Assembly (NCBI GenBank): GCA_015698045.1
Contig: BLAL01000285.1
Location: forward strand, 2,418,001 to 2,482,000
From: Rhizophagus clarus
Lineage: Eukaryota > Glomeromycota > Glomeromycetes > Glomerales > Glomeraceae
Direction of reading: 5' to 3'
DNA length: 64,000 nucleotides
The position numbers and the translations under genes are program-made. This document shows positions 20,722-31,375 of this stretch, piece by piece (within the stretch, counting starts at the first letter, position 1; every line of letters starts with the position of its first letter). Below the pieces are notes generated by a model that was given only the letters and a program-made list of their open reading frames with translations, searched no databases and was not told the origin of the DNA.

Positions 20722-22533
20722 CTATTGTATAAGTTTTTTTGCTTCTTTAATCAAATTTAATCTACGTCCCATTATTTCTATACCAAACTCATTTAATAAA
20801 ATTTCAGGACTCATTTCTGCAATTTGTGATACAGTAATCTTCTCCTCTTCAAACTTTTGTAAAAAGTTTGTATATTTGCCTTCACCATATTGTTTATCAA
20901 GTTGTTCTAAAAATTCCTTCATAGACAATTCAGAAAATTCTGTATTATTATTATTATTTAAAGTATCAGACTGTAAAGTTAAAGTATTTGACGAATTTAA
21001 CGATAATAAATGTTGTGATGATTGATGTAATGGTGGGTATGATGGCGGATGTTGTGGTGGGTAAGATGGCGGATGTTGTGATGGATGTTGTGATAGATGT
21101 TGTGGTGGATGTTGTGATGGATGTGGTGGTGGATATGGTGGCCATCCATAATAATAAGGATAAACATTCGGTGGAATATTATAATGTGAATAAGAGTTTG
21201 TAGAATCATTATTTACTAATGTTGATGATGATGAATGATTTGATGATGAAATCTTTAAAGAATTTCCCATTCCAAAATTAGGATGTGGTGGCGGAGTTTC
21301 ATAATCACAGTGATTCTTATGCTGTAAATAAAATTACTCGTTAGATAATAATAAAAAAAAACAAAAAAAATTTAAAACTATTATTACAATTTCATCTGTC
21401 CACATGGATAAATGTAATGTAGTAAGTGGTAAATGTCTATTGTCTTTGACATAACAATATCCCGTTTTATGGATATCACATCCATGCTTTTCTTTAAGTT
21501 TCTTATGAATTTCTCCTTTTATAAGGTCAATTTCGTTCAAATTTGCTTCTTTAGGAATGGAAATTTTCTTTTTTTGTTTTGAAGGTGGCGTAATTTCATT
21601 TTCTTCGTCTATAGATTCTTCATCATCATCTAATGTTAAATTTTTCTAATAAAAAAATATAAATAAATTAATATTATTAAATAAGTAAATATATTTTTTA
21701 AGAAATATAAATACTTTTTTTCTTTTTGCCGTTTCTTTCTTTTGAATAGATGCAGTAATCAACAAAACCTTATTAGAGTTAGTTAATCTAGAATATTCTT
21801 TTATAAATTCTTCAAAATCTTCCTCTTCTTCTAAAATAGTACCAGCTCCTATACCTTTCTCTGATTTATATGATAATTCATAATCAGTACGAACTAATAA
21901 ACCAACTGCTTCACAAACTCTTTGTGATATCAATTCTTCAAATTCGTAGTAATCAACTGGCTTTTTTTCTAAAGTAATTGCCTTTGCTGGCTTGGTTAAA
22001 TCAGGCGTTTTAATTACAAGTTTAAAGCGAAAAAATGAATCTGCATTAGGTATAACATCATCTATAGAAAACTTATCAGATTGTTTTGTAATTATTTCAC
22101 TTTTTCCATTTGTTGAAATCTGATTATTTTCTTGCGCAGGATCTTTATTTTTCTCATTTTTTTTATTATAAGTATTTTGATCTCTAGTTAGTTGACTATT
22201 ACATTTGGAACATAAAGTAAAATTAAATTTTTTTGAAAAATTAGAATTATATCCGTATAATTGACTACTAGAATGTAATAAAGCAGCTAATATATAATGA
22301 CATCTATGAGGATTATATACACCATTTCTAACACTCCCAACTTGAGCCGTTTCTTTTTTTTTACTATTCGTTGGTTTAATAGTTTTATTACAACTACAAT
22401 ATTCAATTACTAGATTAACGTTACAGTAAAGACATTTTTGACATGAATAACAAGTTCCTATTTGATATTCTCTATTTTTAACGTTTAAAGTTTCTGTTTT
22501 TTCATATTGTTCATAGTCTTTACAGTTACTCAT
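20722..22533 (-). CDS. SAM-domain protein with Cys-rich N-terminus and Pro/His repeats, cargo of the Tc1-like element
   Basis: Three exons on the minus strand, 22,533-21,715, 21,645-21,388 and 21,321-20,722, all phase 0, encode 558 aa with no stop. The N-terminal 60 residues are rich in Cys (TCYSCQKCLYC, then EYCSCNK), with two further CxxC/HxC-like pairs around residues 75-110 (PHRCHYIL, LCSKCNSQL), suggesting metal binding. The middle is charged. Exon 2 contains a conserved-looking HGCDIHKTGYCYVKDNRH motif. Exon 3 starts with a Ser-rich stretch, then about 60 residues of HPSQHPPQH-type repeats. A C-terminal sterile alpha motif follows (MKEFLEQLDKQYGEGKYTNF through FGIEIMGRRLNLIKEAK), usually a protein- or RNA-interaction and oligomerisation module. 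Function is unknown. Shorter minus-strand reading frames here are pieces of this one gene. Confidence 0.85.
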
Positions 22534-22898
22534 TATAATATTTTTTGTGCGCGAAGCCGCGAAAAGTTAAATTTTTCGCGTTTGATAGTGATAATTGATA
22601 ATCTAATAGCTGGCACGTGAAAATCTGGATAAATTTTATTGGATAATTTTAATTGTCACACAAAATTTCGAGTTTCGAATTTTTCACGTGGACTACTGAT
22701 ACAAAATAATAAATACACATATTTCTGAAAACGGCGATAATTTTCACACATAAGAAATCGATCCCCCTCAAACCGTAGCACTTTTTTTTTCTGAGCTTGC
22801 TAATAAATAGATAAATACGCTATGTCACTCACGCTAGCAGAGGAAATTAGAGAACAGAAAAACTTATCGGAATTTTAGAATAACACTTGTACCTTGAT

Positions 22899-23888
22899 TA
22901 GGACTCCGATCGGTTTGGTTCGGTTCGGTTTTTGCAAAAACCGATACCGAACCGAATTAATCGGTATCGGTATTAATGATTACCGAAACCGATCGGTAAT
23001 TACCGAAAACCGAACCGATTTACCGAACGAGTTTAGTAAAAAAACGTTTCGCAACGTTTAGCAAAAAAAAAGTTGCGAAACGATTTTTTCTTATCAAATC
23101 ATCCATAAAAAAACGTTTCGCAACGTTTTTTATTAAAGTGACAAAAAAAAACGTTGCGAGACGTTTTTTTTATATTAAATCATTTTATAAAAACGTTTCG
23201 CAACGTTTTTAAATAAAAAGGAAAATAACGTTGCGAAACGTTGTTTTCTATATTAAATTTCCGATGTAAAAAACGTTTCGCAACGTTTTTTACAAGTTTC
23301 GCAAAAATAACGTTGTGAAACGTTATTTTTTTTATATCAAACGTTTATGTAAAAAACGTTTCGCAACGTTTTTTACAATGTTCGCAAAAATAACGTTGCG
23401 AAACGTTATTTTTCATAATAAATTGTTTATGTAAAAAACGTTTCGCAACGTTTTTTACAAGTTCTGCAAAAATAACGTTGCGAAACGTTATTTTTTTTAT
23501 CAAATCGTTTATGTAAAAAACGTTTCGCAACGTTTTTTACAAGTTTCGCAAAAATAACGGTGCGAAACGTTATTTTTTATCAAATCGTTTATGTAAAAAA
23601 CGTTTCGCAACGTTTTTTACAAGTTCCGCAAAAATAACGTTGCGAAACGTTATTTTTTATATCAAATGTTTATGTAAAAAACGCTTCGCAACGTTTTTTT
23701 TTAACTACATTATTTACGTTTTTCTTATAAAAAAAAAACGTTTTTATTATCGGTAAATCGGTTCGGTAAATCGCAAAACCGATACCGAAACCGAAAGTTT
23801 CGGTTCGATAAATCATAAAACCGAAACCGCTCCGATACCGAAACCGGTCGGTACGGTTCGGTAATTACCGAAACCGATCGGAGCCCTA
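22899..23888. mobile_element. Palindromic non-autonomous hAT-like element, copy 2 (990 bp)
   Basis: Exactly the same length as copy 1 (990 bp) and alignable base by base at an offset of 11,970, with only about a dozen differences, mostly C/T or G/A. The target duplication ACCTTGAT is present at 22,891-22,898 and 23,889-23,896. It has the same termini (left end here TAGGACTCC, one change), the same ACCGAACCG subterminal repeats and the same AACGTTTCGCAACGTT array. It interrupts the beginning of a multi-exon family gene. It codes for nothing. Because two copies with different targets are about 99% identical, transposition was recent. Confidence 0.93.
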
Positions 23889-24221
23889 ACCTTGATGGGG
23901 ATGACTTGAGTATTATTCGCGAGAAAAAGATCACTGGTCGAATCTTTTTTAAGCTGACTGAAGACAAGCTAGAGAAATGGAGAATTCCAGATGGCTCAGC
24001 ATTAGCAATCGTAGACTTCATTAATAAACTCACAGGTGATGAGAAAGGTAAGTGTCCAAGTCTACATTGTTTTTGCACGTACGTTGACAGTAACTTATAC
24101 ATTTTATTTCTTAGAGTATTCTAGTAAACGAAGGAAGGTTAAGGATGTTAAGACCTTATCAACCACAGCGGTTCAGTATTTTTTTAGTAATATTTCTGGC
24201 ATCACACAATATCCTACGTCT

Positions 24222-24510
24222 GTATGAACCCACCCATTACATGGACCCCTGCAGCCGATGCTTGGAAAGAGAGCATTGCACGCCTACTAGGACCCATCAT
24301 AGCTTCTGTGATCCTCTTAGTAGATTTGTGTGACATGCTCTTTTCCAGTATATTGGACTATATTGAATTCCTATGTCCGTATGGACCCACCCATTTATAT
24401 GGACCCCTGCGGCCAATGCATGGAAGGAGGGCATCGCATGCCTACTAGGACCCATTACAATTTATATTGTAATCCTCTTAGATAGATTCGTGTGACATAC
24501 TCTTTTCCAG
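24222..24510 (+). repeat. Two consecutive homologous intron-like segments, period 157 bp
   Basis: Segment A (24,222-24,348, 127 bp) and segment B (24,379-24,510, 132 bp) both start GTATG(A/G)ACCCACCCATT, both end CTCTTTTCCAG, and are alignable along their whole length at about 75-80% identity (shared TGGACCCCTGC, TGCCTACTAGGACCC, GATTTGTGTGACAT-like blocks). They are separated by a 30-nt exon-like stretch whose end resembles the end of the preceding exon. G+C content is higher than in neighbouring introns. Either a tandem duplication spanning an intron or a repeat with introner-like behaviour would give this picture. Confidence 0.75.
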
Positions 24511-26811
24511 AAATTCATTTAGTCAATGCCAATTCCGTATTTTCTCGTAATTATTATATTTTTGTAACTAACCTTTTCATAGATGAACATTTCTAGCGGA
24601 ATTTCTTCCTTTTTCCATGATTCAAACATTGAAAACTGGTCTCTAATTGGTTGTCTTGATCATTTAGTAAAAATGGGTGTAAATCTAACATCAGAAGACC
24701 GTGAGGAATTCATTGAAGAATATAAGGCTCAACTGCTTTCATTAAGCTCGCGTCAATCAATGCTTCAAAAGGCAAGAAATAAAGCTCGTAAGCTAGCTGG
24801 AAAAGCAGAACGCACATTTCAACGTGAAAAAATTGTTTCGTTTTTCAAAAAATTAGATACATTGGTATGTTTATTAGTTATTTAATTTGTATGCACATAA
24901 ATGAAGACTAACTCATCTTATAGTCTGTAACGAGTGCCACTCTTGATCTCGCGAATGCTACCGATGACCTTGCGAATGCAAAAGGAAACCTGTTTGAGAC
25001 AAAGTTGAAAGTTGATGCATATAACAAGATCATTCGCGAGCCACTATCAACCGATGAAAATCAAACTAGAAAAAGAAAACATAGTAATGGATTAGAGACA
25101 CCACCACGTAGATCTTTGAACAATGACTCTCTTTTTGAGACACCACCACGTAGATCTCCGAACAATAACGCTCTTCTTGATACTCCGAATAAGCGTCAGA
25201 AGTCTGACAAGAAAGTTATTCAGTGAGTTCGTGTGTTTATGGCATGCTTCTGATTTAGAACAACTTAATTAACTTGATTATTTTATTGTATACTAGATAT
25301 CTTAACGCTATGGCGCAGTCATTAGAGTACGTTCAGGTTACTGTGCAGAGGCCTTCTTTGTGGACGGAACCTCTAAATTCTTATATCGACAATGTTTTGA
25401 AGGTGTGTTTTCTACAGATATTAGTAGTTAGTGTTATACTGGAGGGTAACAACTTTGCTATCCATTTACAGAAATCAGATGATGAGTTTAAGACGGAGAT
25501 TTTGCGAAAAATTAAGGGTGATTAAGGCAACATGTTTCGCCTTTACTGCGAAAAAATTTTAATGGACTTGTGAGTTCTTTTTTGTCATTTATTGTCGTTC
25601 TCCGACAATTCGACGCTTAATAACCTTGCTTCCTTGAATCTAGCTATAACCTAGTAGATGTATTCCCTAATCTATCGAGAAAAATAGGAGAAAGAAAATA
25701 CATTGTGCAAAATGTTTCTTCGCTATTTAAATTTTACGAATCCACGTTTGGAAATTTGCATTTTGACTGGATTGAGACGCATTCACCTGCATCGAAATTA
25801 ACAAAAACACGTACTTACTCTGGCATTGTCAAGGTAGATGTGAAAGGTGAGCAATAAATGTTTATTTATAATTCCACCTTATAACCTTATCATTCAACAA
25901 CGGTTCCTTAATTATTCCCAACCAATCCTGTAAGGCGTTCGGGTCTTTGATGATAAAGAGATTTTCCACGTAGAAGTATCGGGTCCACCGTCATCATCGT
26001 TATCACAACATGGACATGCTGTCAACGATACAACAAAATCTATACATACTGACATCTTGAACCTGATTGCGATCCTACTTGACCACCTTCGAGCTCCCGT
26101 AGAAAACGCAACCAAGATTAAAGTTTTTAGTTTGCAAGCAATTGGTAAATATCTTGTATTTTATTTAAAAAGGCATCTAAGTTAATAATTTGTATTTTAA
26201 TTAATTATTAAAATATCGTATAACGTTATATTCACTCAATATGTCAAAAAATGGTACTTTTTTGACTTCCGAACTATATTCCACCTTGTTGCCGTTTTCA
26301 TTCGATGCCATATCAAAATACAAGGGAATCCTGTATCTAATGGCAATTTTTCACGTAAGTAAAATTATTGCAAACGTAATTTTTATTAGTCTTTAGCCAC
26401 TCACAAACTTTTATGGTTTTCAGGAAGAGATCACGAAGCAAATTTCAATTATGAAAAATCTTGACTTGACAATTGATCATAACGAAGAAAGTACAGTTCG
26501 GGATGTGTTAAAAATTCCAAAAGCTTTGAAGGATCTTCTTCATGAGTACGAAAATAATTGTTACAGCTAATACAAAATGAATTCTCAACCTTAATAAGGG
26601 TACGACATGATTTATATATAAAATATAGGAAATTGTATTAGTTAGAATTGAAAAGGTAATGTTTCGCGTGTATGTGAGCGTATTTTGTATGACTCAAATT
26701 TGGTGAAAAGATATTCCGAAAAATAAAAGTCTATCCGGCTTTGCAAAAAAAATAAAGATTGATTGCATATATTGTATAGTTATACCCCATATCTGATAAT
26801 GGAGCATTAGT

Positions 26812-27894
26812 TTATTCAATGAGGCCCAATTCTCGAAGATGCCCTGGAATAACAACATATGGGTCTTCGTAATACTAAACATACCTTAGTGCAATCTGAT
26901 TGTCTTCGCATAATTCTTTCTTGAGTTGATCTCGTGCTTGCTGTTTGATCAAATTATTGGGATCTCCTCCGTGAAAGAATTCGTGATATTTTTCATGCTG
27001 TACGCCTTGTACTTCGATTGCAAAACCATAATCATAATATGGAATATCAAGCTCTAATCCTTGATAATTTTCAGATGTTTTTAAGAAATCAAGTCGGCGT
27101 ATTTCAGATGGTGGTCCAAGATATTTTGATACTATTTCTCGACATAGTTTTTCTCTTTTATATTTCGAGCAGAATGGACACCACGAGTTTGAATGCTTAA
27201 CATTGCTAAATGATGCAGTCCATAAATGTTCTTTGGCACATTTCCATAATAAAGCTGAACGACTATTAGTAAAATATTTAGAAAGACATGTTCCATTTCT
27301 ATTACATGCCAATTGTTTTGCATTTTCGATAGTAAGAGGTCTATTACCTGCGCAATGTGGGCACCATTTCTTACCATTTTTTATATTATTAAAAGATGCA
27401 TTCCACTCATGTCCTTTGGAACAACGCCATTGCATTGGAACATTGACATTAATGTATTCAGTAGAGACGCATAGCCCATTTTTGCTATGAGCTAGTTGCT
27501 TTGCATTTTCGATAGTAAGAGGTCTATTACCTGCGCAATGTGGGCACCATCTCTTACCATTTTTAATACTATGAAAAGTTGCAGTCCAAACATGACCTTT
27601 CATACACTGCCATTGCATCGGAGTATTAACATTAATGTATTCAGTAGAAATACATAACCCATTTTTGCTACAAGCTAGTTGCTTTGCATTTTCAATAGTA
27701 AGAGGTCTGTTAACTGCGCAATGTGGGCACCATCTCTTGTGATTTTTTATATTATTAAAAGTTGCAGTCCATTCATGACTGTTTGCACATTTCCATCGCA
27801 TTGGGGTGCTAGTATTAATATATTCAGTAGAAACACATGTTCCACCACGTTCTTTAGCAATTGCAAAAGCATTATCCAATGTCAACCTTTTCAT
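26812..27894 (-). pseudogene. Zinc-ribbon repeat protein with nuclease-like C-terminus, one internal TAG
   Basis: Starts MKRLTLDNAFAIAKERGG. Four repeats of about 63-66 residues follow, each with a W-x-C...HEW-x-A...IKN...WCPHCA zinc-ribbon pattern and an intervening NRPLTIENAKQLA phrase. The fourth repeat deviates (WCPFCSKYKREK). The last 110 residues contain LELDIPYYDYGFAIEVQGVQ, an acidic beta-strand pattern (ELD ... EVQ) suggestive of a PD-(D/E)xK-like nuclease fold. Proteins of this repeat type are known from bacteria, giant viruses and Rhizophagus. The reading frame meets TAG at 26,875 but continues in frame as YYEDPYVVI through LRELGLIE to TAA at 26,812, so the family's normal C-terminus lies beyond the stop. 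It lies antisense between pieces of plus-strand host genes. A short protein lacking 21 residues may still be made. Confidence 0.8.
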
Positions 27895-27929
27895 TGATTC
27901 TTCAATGAAAAAATCAAAACTTTAATTAC

Positions 27930-28219
27930 CAGATAATGAAGTTCAAACTGATAATAGCATCTGGCCGGAGGTACTAAAGCATGAACATAAGGATGAAAAC
28001 AACCGCCGGATTATGAATGAGCTTAAAGTATTGATCCAACATCTGCTTGATTATAATAGACGAACTTTTGAGAAATTTATGCTAGATATAGAAAAGGAGT
28101 ATAGGGAGCGGGTTAATGCAAATAAGAAATTACAAGGCAGAATTGAGGATCTGAAGTTGCAGGTGCAGAAGGCGGAAAAAGAACTGGCATCTATGAAGTT
28201 AGATTCTTCTCATTAGTTG
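27930..28219 (+). CDS. C-terminal gene fragment, coiled-coil, unknown function
   Basis: A plus-strand frame enters from about 27,930 (NEVQTDNSIWPEVLKHEH) and runs without stop through MNELKVLIQHLLDYN to LASMKLDSSH, stop at 28,214. An acceptor TTAATTACCAG precedes it at 27,940. The second half (RERVNANKKLQ to KAEKELASM) is a heptad-like coiled coil. It could be the last exon of the broken family gene that ends near 26,560, displaced by the antisense zinc-ribbon gene, but splice phases do not join obviously. Treated as a separate fragment. Confidence 0.45.
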
Positions 28220-28344
28220 GGTTACTTTTTTCCTTGTACTTCTGCAAAGTAAGATCCCAGTCAAGATCACATGCTTTTTGAGGATCTATATAAATCAAAG
28301 GTTCTCCCATTCTCTTTTATAATTATGAAAAAAGAATGTCATTT

Positions 28345-29939
28345 TACAGACCTCACCCAAGGCAGAGGAGAACATGTGAAGAGCTTAAAGCTGAATTAGA
28401 AGAGGATAATTTGTATCTTTGAAATATATTAGAGAAAGAAGTAGAAACTAATCATCAGAATAAAAAGCAGATTAGAGAGCTGGAACGTGAATATTCTTGA
28501 TGTGAATTAGAGATACAAAGTCTTAATGGAGAGATAAAGCAGCTTGAAAATGCTTCAGAAGAAGAGATATTGGAACTGAAATCTGAAATCTCTACTCTAA
28601 AATCTCAGCTATATCAAGCAAAAAAGGATGTATGAGATAAGGATAATTATATCTCTTCCTTAGAAAAGAAATTATTAGAGTCTGAACAGCAGGTTGAAAA
28701 ATTGTGATACCAGATCAAGATTATTTTATCACAAAAAAATTTTCAGAGCAGAGGAATTCTTCAAACTTGTATAATCCTAATATTAACTTAGAAATGGCTA
28801 CCATCACAGAGCTAGCAAATGCTATAGATGGTTATATGGAAAATAGGATAATAGCCAGGGATATTCTAATAGATTAAATAAAAATTGTGACAAGGCAAAT
28901 TTGCCAAAAAGAGAATAATTTGCAATGGGATATATTTTAAGAGCAACAGAGGCGCTATAATGTAAAGGCTGAGCGAGATCTTGCTATTACGCAAAGAAAT
29001 CTTGCTAAAGGAGCGATAGATAGGGTTATTAATGATCTTCAGCAGTTGCAGACTAATGCTCAAAATCAAGTAAATAGAATGTTAGGAAATATAACAGGAA
29101 AGCAAATCTATATTGGTGTATTAATACAGGAAAAATTTGCTTTACAGTTATTATATCAGCGAAATACCTACCAGTTGCACTGATGCAATGAGGATATAGG
29201 TTTATTAGAATATAATCGAGACAGGTTTTATGAGCAATATGAGAAATGGAAAAATAAGACCCAAATAAAGCATCAGAATATTTTAATTTTGCAAGCACAA
29301 ATTTTAGCTCTACAGAATAATCCACCAAATCAAATAAACATGGCAGGAATCCCACAACCATTTTTTGACTGGGATGATAATATTTCAGATTTTCTAGCGA
29401 AACTAAAATTATATTTGCAAAACTAAGAGATAGATCCAGTAGATAATGCAGGAGGTTTGCCTACAGGAAGAGAAGTAGCTATAGGTTATTTAAGAGACTG
29501 TATGAGAGGAAGAGTCTTAGAATGGTTTGATGAAGAGATTACTACAAAGCAGAATTGGGAATTAGCAAACTTACTTGATAATATAGGACAGGCTAACTTA
29601 GTAGCAGTAAATGAGCGAAATGCAGGTCAAATAGGAAATCAAGCATTAAATGAAGCTTTTGGCCAACCAGGAACTGCAATAGTTAAGTTAAGAGCTGTAG
29701 AAAGTTTCTGGGATGAAGGTTGGCACATAGTAGGTAGTCGTCCTACTAACATTGCTGTTAATGTACTAAATGCTAACAATGGTACTATGGTGGTTGTAGC
29801 TGGTATTCATTTTGGTCAAGCCATATGGTGGTTAAAAATATATTTTTCTACAGTAGAAGAAAAGCTTCAGGATTTAATATATAAGACAATTAGAAAGGGG
29901 AATATGATTATAAATGAATTGTATAAAAAATTATTGTAA
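28345..29939 (+). pseudogene. Gag-like protein of a Ty3/gypsy-type LTR retrotransposon, many stops
   Basis: One plus-strand frame is readable for almost 1.6 kb. It opens with a long coiled coil (EELKAELEEDN, then ENASEEEILELKSEIS, then NYISSLEKKLLES). A helical region follows, then the conserved segment GIPQPFFDWDDNISDF, LPTGREVAIGYLRD, GRVLEWFDEEIT, and GNQALNEAFGQPGTA to IVGSRPTNIAV. I recognise this as the gag region of a Rhizophagus retrotransposon family. At least eight in-frame stops are present (TGA near 28,421, 28,498, 28,633, 28,706 and 29,181; TAA near 28,875, 28,938 and 29,425). The last 480 bp is open. There is no CCHC knuckle, protease, reverse transcriptase or integrase, and no flanking LTR was recognised. 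Confidence 0.7.
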
Positions 29940-30131
29940 TATTGATAGAAAATTATCTAATACAATATATTTATACAGTTATATTATATAATATAAAAAG
30001 TATGTAATTCAGTTTGAATTTAGTAATTATTATTTTTTTTTTTTTTTATCATTTTATTTTTATTTTGAAAAAATGTCCAAAGAAATTTCAAATTCATAAT
30101 TAAAAACCCATTGTATTTAATATTAAATACA

Positions 30132-31375
30132 ATGCCGAAAATTAGAAGTAGAAAAATTAAAAATAATTCCAAGAAAATTAGTGAATATCCTAAAACAAAT
30201 TCTATCTTATTTACAGATAAAAAAAGAAGTTATTATTATACAATTAGACAAGAAGGTTTATATTCTCAACCACCAATATTGGCATACATCCAGAAAAAGA
30301 ACAAATATAAGATTCCAGATGGATATTGTGTGAAGTCCACTTGGGATCGTGGGGAAAAAAAGAGAACTGTAAAATGTTTTATTAATTATATTGAAGAAAA
30401 ACCTATTTTCAGAATTATGTATAGTATAAATTTCTCAGAAAAAGTTCAATCAAATATATCTTTAACAACAGCAGCAAATGCAGTTTTAAGGGTTAGCTTT
30501 ATCAAATTATTTTTTTTTTAAAAAAAAAAATTGGATTAAATATATTATTTAATATTAAATTTTATTCTTTTTTAGAAGCTTTTTTCCTTAAATGAAAAAT
30601 CATTAATTTCTGGTGTGCATCTTTTCAGTATCCATTTAGTAACATTGAAACAAGCTAAAGAAAATATAAGTATAAAGGAAGATAATATATAACTAATACC
30701 ACTTGAAAACTACAGTAAATCAACATTAAATAAAAGGCAGCATAAATTCAGATATCAATTAAAACAACATGTTGAAAGTAAAGCAATTAAAGTTTATGAT
30801 AACGATAAAGTTATTCTTAAAAAAATTTCTTATAACGTCAGAGATATAGATTTTTAAATTAATTACAAGGAAAAAATGATATAAAGAGAAAAAACTTATT
30901 TCAGTAGCAAAAGTTATTAATTTTAATTATATTTCTCGTGAAGGGTATTAAGCTTTAACTTCTATGGAACAAAATTTACAGCGTGAATGGGCTGTCTCAA
31001 AATAACGACTTAAAATAATGACAGAAATGAATCAAAAAATTCCAATTACTCCTATTGATCTTCCATCAGATTTTACTGAATATACAAATTCTGAATTATT
31101 TGAAATAATTCAAAATCATATGCACCGATCCTTGGAATTAGCTTAAATTAAGAATTTTTAATAAAAAATTAGTAAACAGTGCAAAATACGATTGTGTTAC
31201 ACATTCATCTTATCAATCTTATTTAGAATAATCAGAAAATAAAAAAATTTTTTACAACTCATGCTTAAAAATTAAAATAATAACGACTTTTTATAACCCA
31301 TCAACTATTTTAAGAACACATCACTTTTTACACCAGTTGCAAATAAAAGTTTTGTGAATACAATAGTAGTTATTT
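30132..31375 (+). pseudogene. Lys-rich repeated family gene of unknown function, at least two exons, broken
   Basis: The first exon starts MPKIRSRKIKNNSKKISEYP at 30,132 and runs to about 30,490 (SLTTAANAVLR, then a GTTAGC donor). A TTTTTTAG acceptor precedes the second block (30,575 on: LFSLNEKSLISGVHLFSIHL). Further coding-like text follows with TAA stops at about 30,688, 30,855, 30,945 and 31,003 and at least one frameshift: EGY-ALTSMEQNLQREWA, then IPITPIDLPSDFTEYT, and finally a possible Cys-bearing tail (FYNSCLKIK). Several stops coincide with likely Gln codons. No domain was recognised. I have an impression of a repeated Rhizophagus family but no function. Confidence 0.55.

Larger units (their letters stand above)
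18907..22783 (+). mobile_element. Tc1/IS630-like DNA transposon carrying a SAM-domain cargo gene
   Basis: A perfect 28-bp inverted repeat (core ATTATCGCCGTTTTCAGAAA) lies at 18,948-18,975 and, inverted, at 22,714-22,741. Similarity continues outward in degraded form to AGTGATAC (18,907) and, inverted, AGTGCTAC (near 22,783), the kind of terminus common in this superfamily. TA precedes the left end. A right-hand TA was not recognised, so exact boundaries are uncertain. Between the repeats are only two genes: the transposase (plus, 19,481-20,647) and a SAM-domain gene (minus, 20,722-22,533). They converge with 74 bp between stop codons, and both are free of nonsense codons. The element has about 3.9 kb, large for Tc1/mariner. 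Confidence 0.7.
22822..26575 (+). pseudogene. Multi-exon family gene (SAM-like N-terminus, long helical middle), broken
   Basis: A start ATG at 22,822 (MSLTLAEEIREQKNLSEF) is followed by a TAG and by the palindromic insertion 22,899-23,888. The frame resumes with DDLSIIREKKITGRIFFKLT, typical of a SAM-like module in a family I know from Rhizophagus. Exons can be followed at about 24,115-24,221, 24,580-24,864 (helical, RKLAGKAERTFQREK), 24,925-25,224 (Lys/Arg-rich with ETPPRRS repeats and a PNKRQKSDKK nuclear-signal-like end), 25,297-25,401, 25,472-25,570, 25,644-25,845, 25,930-26,144, 26,225-26,351 and 26,424-26,560 (LDLTIDHNEESTVRDVL). Stops occur at TAG near the start, TGA near 24,360 and TAA at 25,523. 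No catalytic motif was identified. The insertion and stops make it a likely pseudogene; exon borders are approximate. Confidence 0.6.

Noticed and set aside
20988..21209. Met/Val/Asp-rich plus-strand and His/Ile-rich minus-strand frames
   Set aside because: Shadows of the HPSQHPPQH repeat in exon 3 of the SAM-domain gene.
24224..24448. A 74-codon plus-strand frame reading MNPPITWTPAADAWKE
   Set aside because: It runs across two segments with matching splice signals; the duplicated-intron reading explains the repetition better, although a coding origin of the segment cannot be excluded.
27018..27897. Several plus-strand frames
   Set aside because: They are antisense shadows of the zinc-ribbon repeat gene, with repeated MQNHNH/ARC-type phrases from its repeats.
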